Positions 16,855 to 24,706 of a stretch of DNA of 64,000 bases are shown here, piece by piece (within the stretch, counting starts at the first letter, position 1; each line of letters opens with the position of its first letter). Source of the DNA: an uncultured Nioella sp. Its GTDB lineage: Bacteria; Pseudomonadota; Alphaproteobacteria; Rhodobacterales; Rhodobacteraceae. The DNA lies in contig CANMJH010000001.1 of the NCBI GenBank assembly GCA_947498125.1, positions 1,240,001 through 1,304,000 of the forward strand, read 5' to 3'. A program made the translations under genes and the position numbers. The notes beneath the pieces were generated by a model, which saw only the letters and a program-made list of their open reading frames with translations, was not told the DNA's origin and searched no databases.

Positions 16855-17265
16855 ATGGAATTACCGACCGAACTCGGCATTCTAACCTGCCTGATGCTCT
16901 TCGCGGCCTCAATGTGGATCCCTTACGTCGTGGGGATCGTGAAAGACCCCTCTGGCGAGGATGCTTTTGACCGCCCCGCCGACATGCGCAACCTGCGCCC
17001 TTGGGTGCATCGCGCCAATCGGGCGCAGGCTAATTTGCTGGAACAAGCCATGCCGTTTGCGGTTTTGGTGCTTCTGATTGATCGGCTGGACGGGTTTACC
17101 GCCCTCACCTATTGGACCGCGATTGCGTTTTTCTGGATAAGGGTCGCCCATGCGGCGGGCATGATCACAGGGCTCGCGAAAGAACCTCTGCGGCCCATCC
17201 TATTTACGGCCGGTTGGGTTTGCGTCCTGATCATGGGTTACGCCGTCTTTGCGGCGCGTATGTAA
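16855..17265 (+). CDS. MAPEG family membrane protein
   Basis: 136 residues with four membrane helices (about 5-25, 60-80, 85-105, 112-133) and the MAPEG signature region HRANRAQANLLEQAMPFA (about 52-69). Eukaryotic relatives are glutathione transferases and leukotriene enzymes; bacterial ones mostly have unknown substrates. AAGGAG at 16841-16846 precedes the ATG. Co-directional with, and 12 bases after, the ArsR-AHSA1 gene, so probably under its control. The pairing suggests a response to a lipophilic compound, which is inference. Confidence 0.85.
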   Translation: MELPTELGILTCLMLFAASMWIPYVVGIVKDPSGEDAFDRPADMRNLRPWVHRANRAQANLLEQAMPFAVLVLLIDRLDGFTALTYWTAIAFFWIRVAHAAGMITGLAKEPLRPILFTAGWVCVLIMGYAVFAARM

Positions 17266-17275
17266 CGAAGAATTT

Positions 17276-17304
17276 GCGTGCCGCAAGGGGTTGGTGCGGC
17301 ACGC
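17276..17304. terminator. Hairpin between convergent MAPEG and small Cys-rich genes
   Basis: GCGTGCCGCA (17276-17285) and TGCGGCACGC (17295-17304) form a perfect 10-bp stem with a 9-base loop. There is no long T-run on either side, so termination is likely but not certain. Confidence 0.65.
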
Positions 17305-17323
17305 GAAAATCAAAGCAATAGGT

Positions 17324-17596
17324 CTAATTTCCCATCATCGCATCGGGATCGTTTGTGCAGTCCGCGACACACTGTTGTGCAGCTGCTTCAGCCTCCGCCA
17401 TTGCGGCATCGCAATTGGGGTTTCCCGCTTGGCTCATGCAAAGTCCGTATTCGTCGGCCAGAACAACCGGCGCAGATTCCGCCGCTGAGCAGACTTGCTG
17501 GATGCACATATTGACACTTTCCTGATCGGCCTGTGCATGCGCACCGATTGGCATCAACAGGGCAACAGAGAATAACGCGGCAGATCGTAATGACAT
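17324..17596 (-). CDS. Small exported cysteine-containing protein
   Basis: 90 residues. A signal peptide (MSLRSAALFSVALLMPIGAHAQA) is followed by a short mature chain with six cysteines: CIQQVC, single Cys at about 53 and 62, and CVADC near the end. No family recognised. AAGGAG lies 7 bases before the ATG at 17596; a TTG two codons earlier is rejected. Its plan resembles that of the protein at 19928-20185 on the other side of thrS. Periplasmic or secreted, presumably disulfide-bonded. Confidence 0.68.
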   Translation of the reverse strand: MSLRSAALFSVALLMPIGAHAQADQESVNMCIQQVCSAAESAPVVLADEYGLCMSQAGNPNCDAAMAEAEAAAQQCVADCTNDPDAMMGN

Positions 17597-17632
17597 TTGC
17601 AAACTCCTTTATGAATGACACGCCGGTTGAAA

Positions 17633-17747
17633 AGCGTCCGTGAAGGGGACGCTATTCTACATGTTGGATCAAGTTAAATCTGTTGAGGGCCTTAAGACCC
17701 ATGAAGCGGAAAATGCCCGATCTACTGTCCATTGGTGCCCCCAATGG
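17633..17747 (+). other. Region upstream of thrS with two hairpins
   Basis: The 259-base gap before thrS holds AGCGTCC/GGACGCT (17633-17653) and CCATTGG/CCAATGG (17729-17747, 5-base loop). A TTGACA at 17760-17765 is a possible -35, but I see no convincing -10 after it. The hairpins may be leader structures. No T-box features. Confidence 0.35.
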
Positions 17748-17855
17748 TTTGCTATGGGCTTGACAGTTTCGCCTGGCTCCGGCACCTCTGCGCCCTGAAC
17801 AACATACCCGCAACCGGGCGTTCCGTGGGCGCCAAACTGACGAGGAGCTAGGCCA

Positions 17856-19802
17856 ATGAGCCAGATTTCCCTTACTTTCCCCGATGGCAATGCACGTGAT
17901 TATGAGGCGGGCGTCACCCCTGCTGAGGTCGCATCTGGCATCTCAAACTCGCTGGCCAAAAAGGCCATTTCGGCCACGGTCAATGGCGCGCATTGGGATA
18001 TGCAATGGCCGATCCCATCCGACGCCTCAATCGCGATCCATACCCTGAAAGATGACGAACAAGCGCTCGAGCTGATCCGCCACGACTGCGCCCATATCAT
18101 GGCGCGCGCTGTGCAAGAGATCTGGCCGGATGTGAAAGTCACCATCGGGCCGGTCATCGAAAACGGCTGGTATTATGACTTTGATCGCGCAGAGCCGTTC
18201 TCGACCGAGGATCTGGCCGAAATCGAAGCCAAAATGCGTGAGATCATCAACAAGCGCGAGCCGGTTCGCACCGAAGTGTGGGACCGCCCCCGCGCCGTGC
18301 AGCATTACACCGATAACAACGAACCCTATAAGGTCGAGCTGATTGACGCGATCCCGGGCGACGAGCCCCTGCGCATGTATTGGCATGGCGATTGGCAGGA
18401 TCTCTGCCGCGGCCCACATTTGCAGCATACCGGTCAGGTGCCGGGAGATGCCTTTAAACTGATGTCGGTTGCTGGCGCCTATTGGCGCGGCGATAGCAAC
18501 AGGGCAATGCTGCAGCGCATCTACGGCGTCGCATTCAAGAACAAGAACGACCTCAAGTCGCACCTGCATATGCTGGAAGAGGCCGCCAAACGCGACCACC
18601 GCAAGCTGGGCCGCGAGATGAGCCTCTTTCACATGCAGGAAGAAGCCCCCGGTCAGGTCTTTTGGCATCCAAACGGCTGGACCGTCTATACCGAGCTTCA
18701 GGATTATATGCGCCGCCAGCAGCGCCGGGGTGACTACGTCGAAGTGAACACCCCGCAAGTGGTCGACCGCAAATTGTGGGAAGCCTCGGGTCACTGGGAC
18801 AAGTATCAGGAAAACATGTTCATCGTCGAAGTGGACGAGGATCATGCCCGCGAAAAAGCTGTTAATGCGCTCAAGCCCATGAACTGCCCCTGCCACGTGC
18901 AGGTCTATAATCAGGGCCTGAAATCCTATCGCGACTTGCCATTGCGCATGGCCGAGTTTGGTTCCTGTGCACGCTATGAACCCTCGGGCGCTTTGCACGG
19001 GATCATGCGGGTGCGCGGCTTTACCCAAGATGATGGGCATATCTTCTGCCGCGAAGATCAGATCGAATCCGAAACCGCGATTTTCATTGCGTTTTTGTCC
19101 CGCGTTTATGCTGATCTGGGGTTCCATGATTGGACGATCAAACTGTCCACCCGTCCCGAACAGCGGATTGGCAGCGAAGAAAGCTGGGACTTCGCGGAAA
19201 AAGCCTTGGGCGATGCCTGTAATGCAGCCGGATATGAGTTTGAGATCTTGGAAGGCGAAGGCGCGTTTTATGGTCCTAAGCTGGAATTCACACTGACCGA
19301 TGCGATTGGCCGAACATGGCAATGCGGGACGCTGCAAGTTGACCCCAACCTTCCCGAGCGTCTGGATGCAAACTATGTCGGCGAAGATGGCGCAAAACAT
19401 CGCCCCGTGATGCTGCACCGCGCAACGCTTGGCTCATTCGAGCGGTTTATCGGTATCTTAATCGAGGAACATGCAGGCAAGTTGCCGTTCTGGATCGCCC
19501 CCCGTCAGGTGGTTGTTGCGGCAATCGTCTCGGATGCGGATGAGTTCTGCGTTGAAGCGGTTGAGGCGCTGAAAGCCGTTGGTGTGCGCGCCGAGGCTGA
19601 TCTGAGAAACGAGAAGATCAACTATAAGGTGCGCGAGCACTCGGTTGGTAAGGTTCCCGTGATCCTCGCCATTGGCCGCCGCGAAGTCGAAGAACGCACC
19701 GTCACGCTCCGCCGTCTGGGTGAGAAGCAGACCAAGGTCCTGCCGCTCGATGAGGTTATCGAGATGCTGCGCACCGACGCAATACCGCCAGATCTTCGGT
19801 AA
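17856..19802 (+). CDS. thrS: Threonyl-tRNA synthetase
   Basis: Charges tRNA-Thr and edits mischarged serine. 648 residues, full length. Domain order: N-terminal TGS domain (about 1-62), editing domain with HDCAHIMA and the [12 protein letters not shown] zinc/editing motif, class II catalytic core with [29 protein letters not shown] and FYGPKLEF, and the C-terminal anticodon-binding domain ending before [17 protein letters not shown] precedes the ATG at 17856. Single gene between two small exported proteins. Confidence 0.97.
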   Translation: MSQISLTFPDGNARDYEAGVTPAEVASGISNSLAKKAISATVNGAHWDMQWPIPSDASIAIHTLKDDEQALELIRHDCAHIMARAVQEIWPDVKVTIGPVIENGWYYDFDRAEPFSTEDLAEIEAKMREIINKREPVRTEVWDRPRAVQHYTDNNEPYKVELIDAIPGDEPLRMYWHGDWQDLCRGPHLQHTGQVPGDAFKLMSVAGAYWRGDSNRAMLQRIYGVAFKNKNDLKSHLHMLEEAAKRDHRKLGREMSLFHMQEEAPGQVFWHPNGWTVYTELQDYMRRQQRRGDYVEVNTPQVVDRKLWEASGHWDKYQENMFIVEVDEDHAREKAVNALKPMNCPCHVQVYNQGLKSYRDLPLRMAEFGSCARYEPSGALHGIMRVRGFTQDDGHIFCREDQIESETAIFIAFLSRVYADLGFHDWTIKLSTRPEQRIGSEESWDFAEKALGDACNAAGYEFEILEGEGAFYGPKLEFTLTDAIGRTWQCGTLQVDPNLPERLDANYVGEDGAKHRPVMLHRATLGSFERFIGILIEEHAGKLPFWIAPRQVVVAAIVSDADEFCVEAVEALKAVGVRAEADLRNEKINYKVREHSVGKVPVILAIGRREVEERTVTLRRLGEKQTKVLPLDEVIEMLRTDAIPPDLR

Positions 19803-19813
19803 AATTCAAAAAG

Positions 19814-19856
19814 AGCAATCGCTGTGTCCGAAATGTTTGGGGACACGGCGGTTGCT
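19814..19856 (+). terminator. Long hairpin after thrS
   Basis: AGCAATCGCTGTGTCC (19814-19829) pairs over 16 positions with GGACACGGCGGTTGCT (19841-19856), two of them as G-U/U-G. It starts about 10 bases after the thrS stop. It is not followed by a T-run, so it is a probable 3' boundary rather than a classic terminator. Confidence 0.55.
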
Positions 19857-19927
19857 GCCACTCAGGCGTTTAGACCAAACCTACAAAGCGACGCCTTCTG
19901 GCGGCCTAAGCCGATCCGTCCGCCTTA

Positions 19928-20185
19928 TCAGCCAGACGGGCAACTTTGCACGCAGCCATCATAATCTGAGGTGCAAATGCGGATGATCTGGTTACAGCCA
20001 TAAACATCGCTGCATTGATTATTGAGGTAATTTCCGGTCTCCAACGCTGTGTATGCATCCGCCGTACACTCGGATTCCTGCGCTTCACATCGGGACACAC
20101 ACTCAGCTTCGCCTAAATGATTTTCTGCAAATGCAGGCGCGCCCACCGAGACAGCCAAGCTCAGCCCAAGAAAAAAACGTTTCAT
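19928..20185 (-). CDS. Small exported eight-cysteine protein
   Basis: 85 residues. Signal peptide MKRFFLGLSLAVSVGAPAFA, then about 65 residues with eight cysteines, including CVSRC, CEAQESEC and CVQSC (Cx3C) spacings. No family recognised. The ATG at 20185 is preceded by a strong GGGGGGA ribosome site; an upstream in-frame start is rejected. That ribosome site lies in one arm of a long inverted repeat (20193-20247), so translation may be controlled by RNA folding. Similar in design to the protein at 17324-17596. Confidence 0.68.
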   Translation of the reverse strand: MKRFFLGLSLAVSVGAPAFAENHLGEAECVSRCEAQESECTADAYTALETGNYLNNQCSDVYGCNQIIRICTSDYDGCVQSCPSG

Positions 20186-20192
20186 GAAATCC

Positions 20193-20247
20193 CCCCTATA
20201 GTCGCGCACCATTCCGAAACGGACAGGCTAAACGCGACTAGAAGGGG
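20193..20247 (-). promoter_or_regulatory. Nested hairpin covering the ribosome site of the eight-Cys protein
   Basis: On the minus-strand RNA, CCCCT-type and TAGTCGCG arms (20233-20247) pair with CGCGACTA and AGGGG (20193-20206). An inner TCCG/CGGA stem (20213-20223) is nested inside. The outer arm includes the GGGGGGA ribosome site. It could also act as a DNA operator. Confidence 0.6.
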
Positions 20248-20301
20248 AAAGGCTAGAGAGCAGAAGGGACAATGACAACTGTCATGACGCGCCCTTGCGG
20301 A

Positions 20302-20670
20302 TTAGAAATGGCTCACTTCTTCATCCGGGCGTCCGGCCGCGATGGCCAGAATGCCGCCCAAAGCCGTCAGCGCGATGGGGAAGACGGTGAAAACGCCAAA
20401 GCCGAACGCCATATATAATGCACCCGCGCCGGCCAGCATCAAAAGCCCGCCAACCAAGGCCCGCGACCGCGCCATCGCGCCGCCAGCTATTGCTAGGATG
20501 GGCGACAGGATTGCCATCGCCTGATACTGGTCGGGGTTCTCGACCTGCTCGGCAACTTGCGGAACTTCTCCAAACCAATCGATGAATTCCACATATCCGT
20601 AGCCAAAGAACCCGACGACGAGCGCCAATGCGCCTCCGATCAATCCCAAAACAAGGGCTGCGTTGCGCAT
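20302..20670 (-). CDS. Small membrane protein of unknown function
   Basis: 122 residues with four predicted membrane helices (about 5-27, 52-68, 70-88, 92-112) and a soluble loop around residues 30-48 (FGEVPQVAEQVENPDQYQ). Many GG/AG packing motifs, short charged tail RPDEEVSHF. I do not recognise a family; the layout recalls DUF4064-like small membrane proteins. A GGAG lies about 9 bases before the ATG. It is divergent from the bufferin operon across a 360-base gap. Confidence 0.6.
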   Translation of the reverse strand: MRNAALVLGLIGGALALVVGFFGYGYVEFIDWFGEVPQVAEQVENPDQYQAMAILSPILAIAGGAMARSRALVGGLLMLAGAGALYMAFGFGVFTVFPIALTALGGILAIAAGRPDEEVSHF

Positions 20671-21030
20671 AGGGGCGCACTCCTTTTCGTAAATTATCTA
20701 TCTTCCAGCCTCAGATAGGCGCGAATTGCGCCAATTCCAAGCACTGACTGACGTGACGCGACTGTAACATTTCGCGATTCCATGCGGATTTACTCCGAAA
20801 CACCGGGAAACGCCAATTGAAGCGAAAACGACGCAACCGACTGATTCAAAACAGTAATGCACTCAACCTATAGGGTTAGCATTGCTCACCAAACTCTAAC
20901 AACTGCTCACGCACGCGTGCCCCACGCGCCTGTGATTGGAAAGCGAGCGAGCGGCCCGGTAGCTCTAATCACATCAGCCCCGGGGCTCGGGGCAGATACG
21001 AAATCATTAAACTCCAAGGGAGAGTTCCTT
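20671..21030. other. Gap upstream of the bufferin operon
   Basis: 360 bases without a convincing gene. It must hold the promoters of the divergent membrane protein and of bufA. I see short palindromes (GGCGC...GCGCC around 20718-20732; AACCTATAGGGTT around 20868-20880) but no clear sigma-70 or ECF promoter, and no recognisable copper-regulator box. An in-frame extension of bufA runs through part of it and is not believed. Confidence 0.5.
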
Positions 21031-21405
21031 ATGTCGACCCAAATGAAATCACTGGCCCTCATGGGCGCCGTTGCCGCTGCTCTGGGCGCTGTCACCACCA
21101 CGGGTGCGTCCGCTCAAGCCATGGAAAAATGCTACGGCGTTTCGCTGGCTGGTGAAAACGGCTGCGCCGCAGGCCCCGGCACGTCTTGCGCCGGTACTTC
21201 GACAATTGACTATCAAGGCAACGCATGGACCCTCGTTCCTGCTGGCACTTGCGCAGATATCGAGCTGCCTGATGGCCGCCATGGCTATTCCGAAGCCGCT
21301 CTGGAAGTTGACGGCTATAACGGCATCAACCGTGACCTGCCCGAGGGTCTGGCAGCTGACGTTCTGGAGGGTTACCGTCCAGTAGACATGATGATGGATA
21401 GCTAA
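21031..21405 (+). CDS. bufA: Bufferin-type RiPP precursor (BufA1 family, formerly DUF2282)
   Basis: 124 residues. A Sec signal peptide (about 1-30, ending ASAQA) is followed by a core with four cysteines at 34, 45, 53 and 74: [37 protein letters not shown]. This matches the BufA1 family, in which core cysteines are converted to thiooxazoles by BufB and the peptide buffers copper in the periplasm. An Asp/Glu/Gly-rich tail of about 50 residues follows the last Cys. AGGGAGAG precedes the ATG at 21031. First gene of the buf operon. Family assignment is from sequence; copper binding is from family knowledge. Confidence 0.88.
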   Translation: MSTQMKSLALMGAVAAALGAVTTTGASAQAMEKCYGVSLAGENGCAAGPGTSCAGTSTIDYQGNAWTLVPAGTCADIELPDGRHGYSEAALEVDGYNGINRDLPEGLAADVLEGYRPVDMMMDS

Positions 21406-21417
21406 GTCGCAATCTTA

Positions 21418-21454
21418 AAAGACCGCGCGCCCCTTTCAGTCACGCGCGGTCTTT
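21418..21454 (+). terminator. Hairpin between bufA and bufB (attenuator-like)
   Basis: AAAGACCGCGCG (21418-21429) and CGCGCGGTCTTT (21443-21454) make a perfect 12-bp stem with a 13-base loop and only a short T-run (TTTCC). In RiPP operons such a partial terminator lets the precursor be made in excess of the enzymes. Function inferred. Confidence 0.75.
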
Positions 21455-21533
21455 CCTCAACTTAGTTGAGGGCCATCGGGCGTTCGCGATCCAGTTTTCT
21501 CGGACGCCCGAAATCTATGATAGGATATAGCCC

Positions 21534-22391
21534 ATGTATGATTTTTCCTCCTCTTCGCGTCTGCCAAAGACCGCAGGCATCGGCTATAAACCTCAGCATT
21601 TCACCGAGTTGCGCGCCGAACCCGGCCCGGTAACCTGGCTGGAAATCCACGCCGAAAACTACATGGGGGATGGCGGCAGGCCGCTGGCGCAATTGCGCGC
21701 GCTTGCTGAAACATTCCCGATTTCCGTGCATGGCGTTGGTCTGTCTATCGGCGGCGAAGGCCCGCTGGATAAAGACCACATCGCGCGGCTGAAACACCTT
21801 TGCGACTGGCTAAATCCAGCCAGTTTTTCCGAACATCTGGCATGGTCCACGCATGAGGCGCATTTCCTCAATGACCTATTGCCCCTGCCCTATTCGCCCG
21901 AAACCTTGACCCGCGTCGCAGACCATATTGACGAAGTGCAAGAGGCCGTCGGCCGCCCCATGCTGCTTGAAAATCCCTCGACCTATCTCGCCTTCGAGGA
22001 CAGCACGATGGATGAGATCACATTCCTGACCGAGATCGCCAAACGCACCGGCTGCGGGTTGCTGCTGGACGTCAATAACGTCTTTGTTTCCTGCACCAAT
22101 CAGATTTGGGACCCAATTGAATATATTGAGAAATTTCCCCATCGCTTGGTCGGAGAAATCCATCTTGGTGGCCATGATGAAGATGAAGATGAACACGGCG
22201 CGCCGCTGTTGATTGACAGCCATGGCCGCGAAGTGGTGGATCCGGTTTGGGCGCTTTATGACCACACAATCAAAGTTGGCGGCACAAAGCCGACCCTGAT
22301 TGAGTGGGACAATGATGTGCCCGAATTTCCTATTCTGCGCGAAGAGGCCGCACGCGCCGACGCGATCTTAGCGCCAGTTCAGGCCGAATAA
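21534..22391 (+). CDS. bufB: Bufferin-modifying multinuclear iron enzyme BufB (DUF692, MbnB/TglH-like)
   Basis: 285 residues, TIM-barrel DUF692 family. The metal ligands of MbnB-type enzymes are visible: His in SVHGVGLS, Glu in FSEHLAWS, Glu-Asn in MLLENPSTY, Asp-Asn in [10 protein letters not shown], His residues in IHLGGH, Asp-His in LIDSHG and Glu in LIEWDNDVP. The expected reaction is oxidation of BufA core cysteines to 5-thiooxazoles with O2 and mixed-valence iron. It is followed by bufC after one base. Confidence 0.92.
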   Translation: MYDFSSSSRLPKTAGIGYKPQHFTELRAEPGPVTWLEIHAENYMGDGGRPLAQLRALAETFPISVHGVGLSIGGEGPLDKDHIARLKHLCDWLNPASFSEHLAWSTHEAHFLNDLLPLPYSPETLTRVADHIDEVQEAVGRPMLLENPSTYLAFEDSTMDEITFLTEIAKRTGCGLLLDVNNVFVSCTNQIWDPIEYIEKFPHRLVGEIHLGGHDEDEDEHGAPLLIDSHGREVVDPVWALYDHTIKVGGTKPTLIEWDNDVPEFPILREEAARADAILAPVQAE

Positions 22392-22392
22392 G

Positions 22393-23136
22393 ATGGGCCA
22401 AACTGATTTCACCGCCGCGCTCCTCGATCCGGAAAAACCGGTTCCCGAGGGTCTGGTTGACCCCCAAGGCCGCCCGGCGGGCAAACGCTTTGACGTATAT
22501 CGCAACAACGTCACCTCATCGCTGATCGCGGCGCTGGAAACGGGGTTTCCGGTTTTGCAGAAATTGCTCGGCGAGAGCAGCTTCAAGACCCTTGCCACAC
22601 TCTTTTTGCGGGCCCACCCGCCGACATCCGGCGCGCTGCAGCGCTACGGCGATGCGATGCCCGGCTTCCTGGCCGGGTTCAAACCCCTCGCATCCCTGCC
22701 CTATCTGGCCGATATCGCCCGGCTCGAGCTTGCCATTCGCACCTCATATCATGCAGCTGACCACCATCCGCTTGACCCGGCAGGTTTGGACCCAGAGGCG
22801 ATGATGGCCCTGACCCCTCGCCTTGCCCCCGCCACGCATATTCTGACCTCACCTTACCCGATCTATTCGATTTGGCGGATGAATATGGTTGCGGGCGCGC
22901 CCAAACCAGCGCCCGTGTCCGAAGACGTTTTAATCACGCGCGTCAATTTTGATCCCACCCCGCATCTGTTACCCCCCGGTGGGCGCCAGTTTGCCGAAGC
23001 ACTCGACGGATGCACCCCTATCGCCGCCGCAATCGAGGCTGCGATGATTGCAGCCCCGCGCGCCGATATTGCGGGCCTCCTGACGTTGTTTTTGTCCTCC
23101 CAAGCCCTGACCCTTCCAACTGAAAAGGTCCAATAA
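22393..23136 (+). CDS. bufC: BufB partner protein BufC (DUF2063)
   Basis: 247 residues of the DUF2063 family, annotated elsewhere as putative DNA-binding. Family knowledge places such proteins (like MbnC) as partners that present the RiPP precursor to the DUF692 enzyme. The N-terminal FDVYRNNVTSSLIAALETGFPVL is the family hallmark (Y-RNN); LPYLADIARLELA and YPIYSIWRMN follow. Start one base after the bufB stop, and stop one base before the DoxX start, so the three are tightly coupled. Confidence 0.88.
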   Translation: MGQTDFTAALLDPEKPVPEGLVDPQGRPAGKRFDVYRNNVTSSLIAALETGFPVLQKLLGESSFKTLATLFLRAHPPTSGALQRYGDAMPGFLAGFKPLASLPYLADIARLELAIRTSYHAADHHPLDPAGLDPEAMMALTPRLAPATHILTSPYPIYSIWRMNMVAGAPKPAPVSEDVLITRVNFDPTPHLLPPGGRQFAEALDGCTPIAAAIEAAMIAAPRADIAGLLTLFLSSQALTLPTEKVQ

Positions 23137-23137
23137 T

Positions 23138-23710
23138 ATGAATGCCTTGATATCCCTCCATGACCGCCTTTTCACGGCCATCGAAACCCGTATAGCTGCG
23201 CCGTTCCTGCCCGCCCTCGCAAGGCTGATCTTTGCCGGGACGCTGCTGGTCTATTACTGGAATTCCGGGCAGACAAAATTGGGGGACGGGATCTTTGGTT
23301 TTCTGAACCCCAGCTTCAACGCTTACGCCCAAATCCTGCCCCGCATGTCCGAGGCCGTAAGCTATGATGCCAGCCAACTTGGCGCTTTTGCCCATCTCTT
23401 GGTGATCGGCGCCACGATAGGCGAGTTTGTCCTGCCATTGCTGATCGTGCTTGGCCTGTTCACCCGTTTGGCGGCGCTTGGGATGATTGGGTTTGTCATC
23501 GCCCAAACGTGGGTCGACATTTTTGGCCACGGCCTCTCGGCAGAGGACGCAGGCAGCTGGTTTGATGTCTCACCCGAAGGGCTGATCTGGGATCAGCGGG
23601 CCTTCTGGATGTTCCTTTTGATCTATCTGGTGGTGCGCGGCGCCGGGCTGTTGTCGCTCGACGCGCTCTTGCGCAATCGCCTTACCCAGCCTCAGGAAAA
23701 CTTCGCCTGA
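23138..23710 (+). CDS. DoxX family membrane protein of the bufferin operon
   Basis: 190 residues with about four membrane helices (25-43, 80-100, 105-125, 150-172) and the DoxX pattern (LARLIFAGTLLVYYWNSGQTKL, LGLFTRLAALGMIGF). DoxX proteins close many DUF692/DUF2063 operons; a role in membrane redox or metal handling is assumed, not proven. Last gene of the operon. Its 3' end overlaps the convergent Spx/ArsC-like gene by 19 bases. Confidence 0.87.
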   Translation: MNALISLHDRLFTAIETRIAAPFLPALARLIFAGTLLVYYWNSGQTKLGDGIFGFLNPSFNAYAQILPRMSEAVSYDASQLGAFAHLLVIGATIGEFVLPLLIVLGLFTRLAALGMIGFVIAQTWVDIFGHGLSAEDAGSWFDVSPEGLIWDQRAFWMFLLIYLVVRGAGLLSLDALLRNRLTQPQENFA

Positions 23711-24018
23711 ACATCCTTGCCCCATCCAAGTGACAGCGCCCCGTCTTCCCCGCGAAGCACGGGGCGTTTCATAAGGGTCGGATGGGCCAGCATCAGATCC
23801 ACCGGATCGCCCGCGCGCTCGGCCTCGGACAATCCGCGCCATGTGGTCGAGCGTGTGTTCAAAAGCGCTGGTCCCAGTTCCTTCAGCCACAGCTCCAGAT
23901 CATCCCGCGCAACAGGCGCGGCGCGGATGTCGTGAAAGACCGGCCCATGCCCCGCCGCCTCCAGCGCTTTCATGGCTTTGCGGCAGGTATCACAGGTTTT
24001 GATGCCAAATAAATCCAA
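23692..24018 (-). CDS. ArsC/Spx-family thioredoxin-fold protein
   Basis: 108 residues. N-terminal IKTCDTCRKAM contains a CxxC pair (Cys9, Cys12) at the ArsC/Spx active site; TRSTTWRGLSEAE and LMKRPVLRG are typical of the YffB/ArsC branch. It may be a glutathione- or thiol-dependent reductase; arsenate reduction is unproven and no ars genes are nearby. It overlaps the DoxX gene tail-to-tail, unusual in this otherwise well-spaced region. Confidence 0.82.
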   Translation of the reverse strand: MDLFGIKTCDTCRKAMKALEAAGHGPVFHDIRAAPVARDDLELWLKELGPALLNTRSTTWRGLSEAERAGDPVDLMLAHPTLMKRPVLRGEDGALSLGWGKDVQAKFS

Positions 24019-24234
24019 TTGATTAATCCTCTAGCTTTGGACAAACGCGCAGATGAAGCTTTCTTGAACCCCGCGCGAATTTTCTTGCCTTTTGCCTAAA
24101 TCATCGCATTCTTTTTGGAGTGACAACAGGTTTTCGGCAAAACCGCCTTTAAAAGATGGCCATCGGAATCCTCTGTCTTTGACCCACGCGGCGCGCGACG
24201 TGCCGGAGAATTAGACTTAAGAAGGAAGACGGAC

Positions 24235-24441
24235 ATGCCCACTGGCACCGTGAAATGGTTTAACACCACAAAAGGTTTTGGTTTTATCGCGCCCGATGAG
24301 GGCGGCAAGGACGTTTTTGTCCATATCTCAGCGGTTGAACGCGCCGGCCTGACCGGTCTGGCGGATAATGAGAAGGTCTCATACGACCTTGAAGAGGGCC
24401 GCGATGGCCGCTCGCTGGCCGCCAATCTGGCCAAGCTCTGA
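24235..24441 (+). CDS. Cold-shock protein (CspA family)
   Basis: 68 residues, a single OB-fold cold-shock domain with RNP1 (KGFGFIAPD) and RNP2 (DVFVHIS) intact, so it binds single-stranded nucleic acid as an RNA chaperone. Starts MPTGTVKWFN. AAGGAAG lies about 7 bases before the ATG. The gap upstream is about 216 bases; cold-shock genes often have long structured leaders, so part of it may be a temperature-sensing 5' UTR. A good terminator follows. Confidence 0.95.
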   Translation: MPTGTVKWFNTTKGFGFIAPDEGGKDVFVHISAVERAGLTGLADNEKVSYDLEEGRDGRSLAANLAKL

Positions 24442-24464
24442 GCCGAAGGCCCGCCCGAAATATC

Positions 24465-24493
24465 AAACGCCGCACGAAGAGTTGCGGCGTTTT
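24465..24493 (+). terminator. Terminator after the cold-shock gene
   Basis: AAACGCCGCA (24465-24474), 8-base loop, TGCGGCGTTT (24483-24492) with a TTTT end. It is 24 bases past the stop. Confidence 0.88.
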
Positions 24494-24583
24494 CTATGAG
24501 ATTGCCCCAAGCTGCCGGTCACTCTTGAACCGAGCGCCATCGACGGCGCGCGCGGGGGCGATCTGAAATCTAAGCCGCACGAT

Positions 24584-24706
24584 TTATCTCAGCCAAGTCC
24601 GCACACCCTCGATCGTGCCGATCCCATCAACCAAATCGCCGCCGCACCGGGGCGCGTCAGGCGCGATCCAAGGTTGGGGTTGGAATTTATCCGCCACCCA
24701 AGACTG
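24584..24706 (-). pseudogene. Possible gene tail left beside the DUF4062 gene
   Basis: Directly after the DUF4062 stop, a different minus frame stays open to a TAA at 24584-24586. It reads as host-like sequence (PQPWIAPDAPRCGGDLVDG, then GTIEGVRTWLR). It could be the C-terminus of a native gene cut when the AT-rich DUF4062 gene arrived, or chance. I do not recognise the family. Confidence 0.25.

Noticed and set aside
18027-19418. Long open frame antisense to thrS
   Set aside because: Codon-phase shadow of thrS; no homology-like motifs and its extent follows the strong third-base bias of the real gene.
20857-21030. N-terminal extension of the bufferin precursor
   Set aside because: Open but in the wrong context: the signal peptide and ribosome site place the start at 21031.
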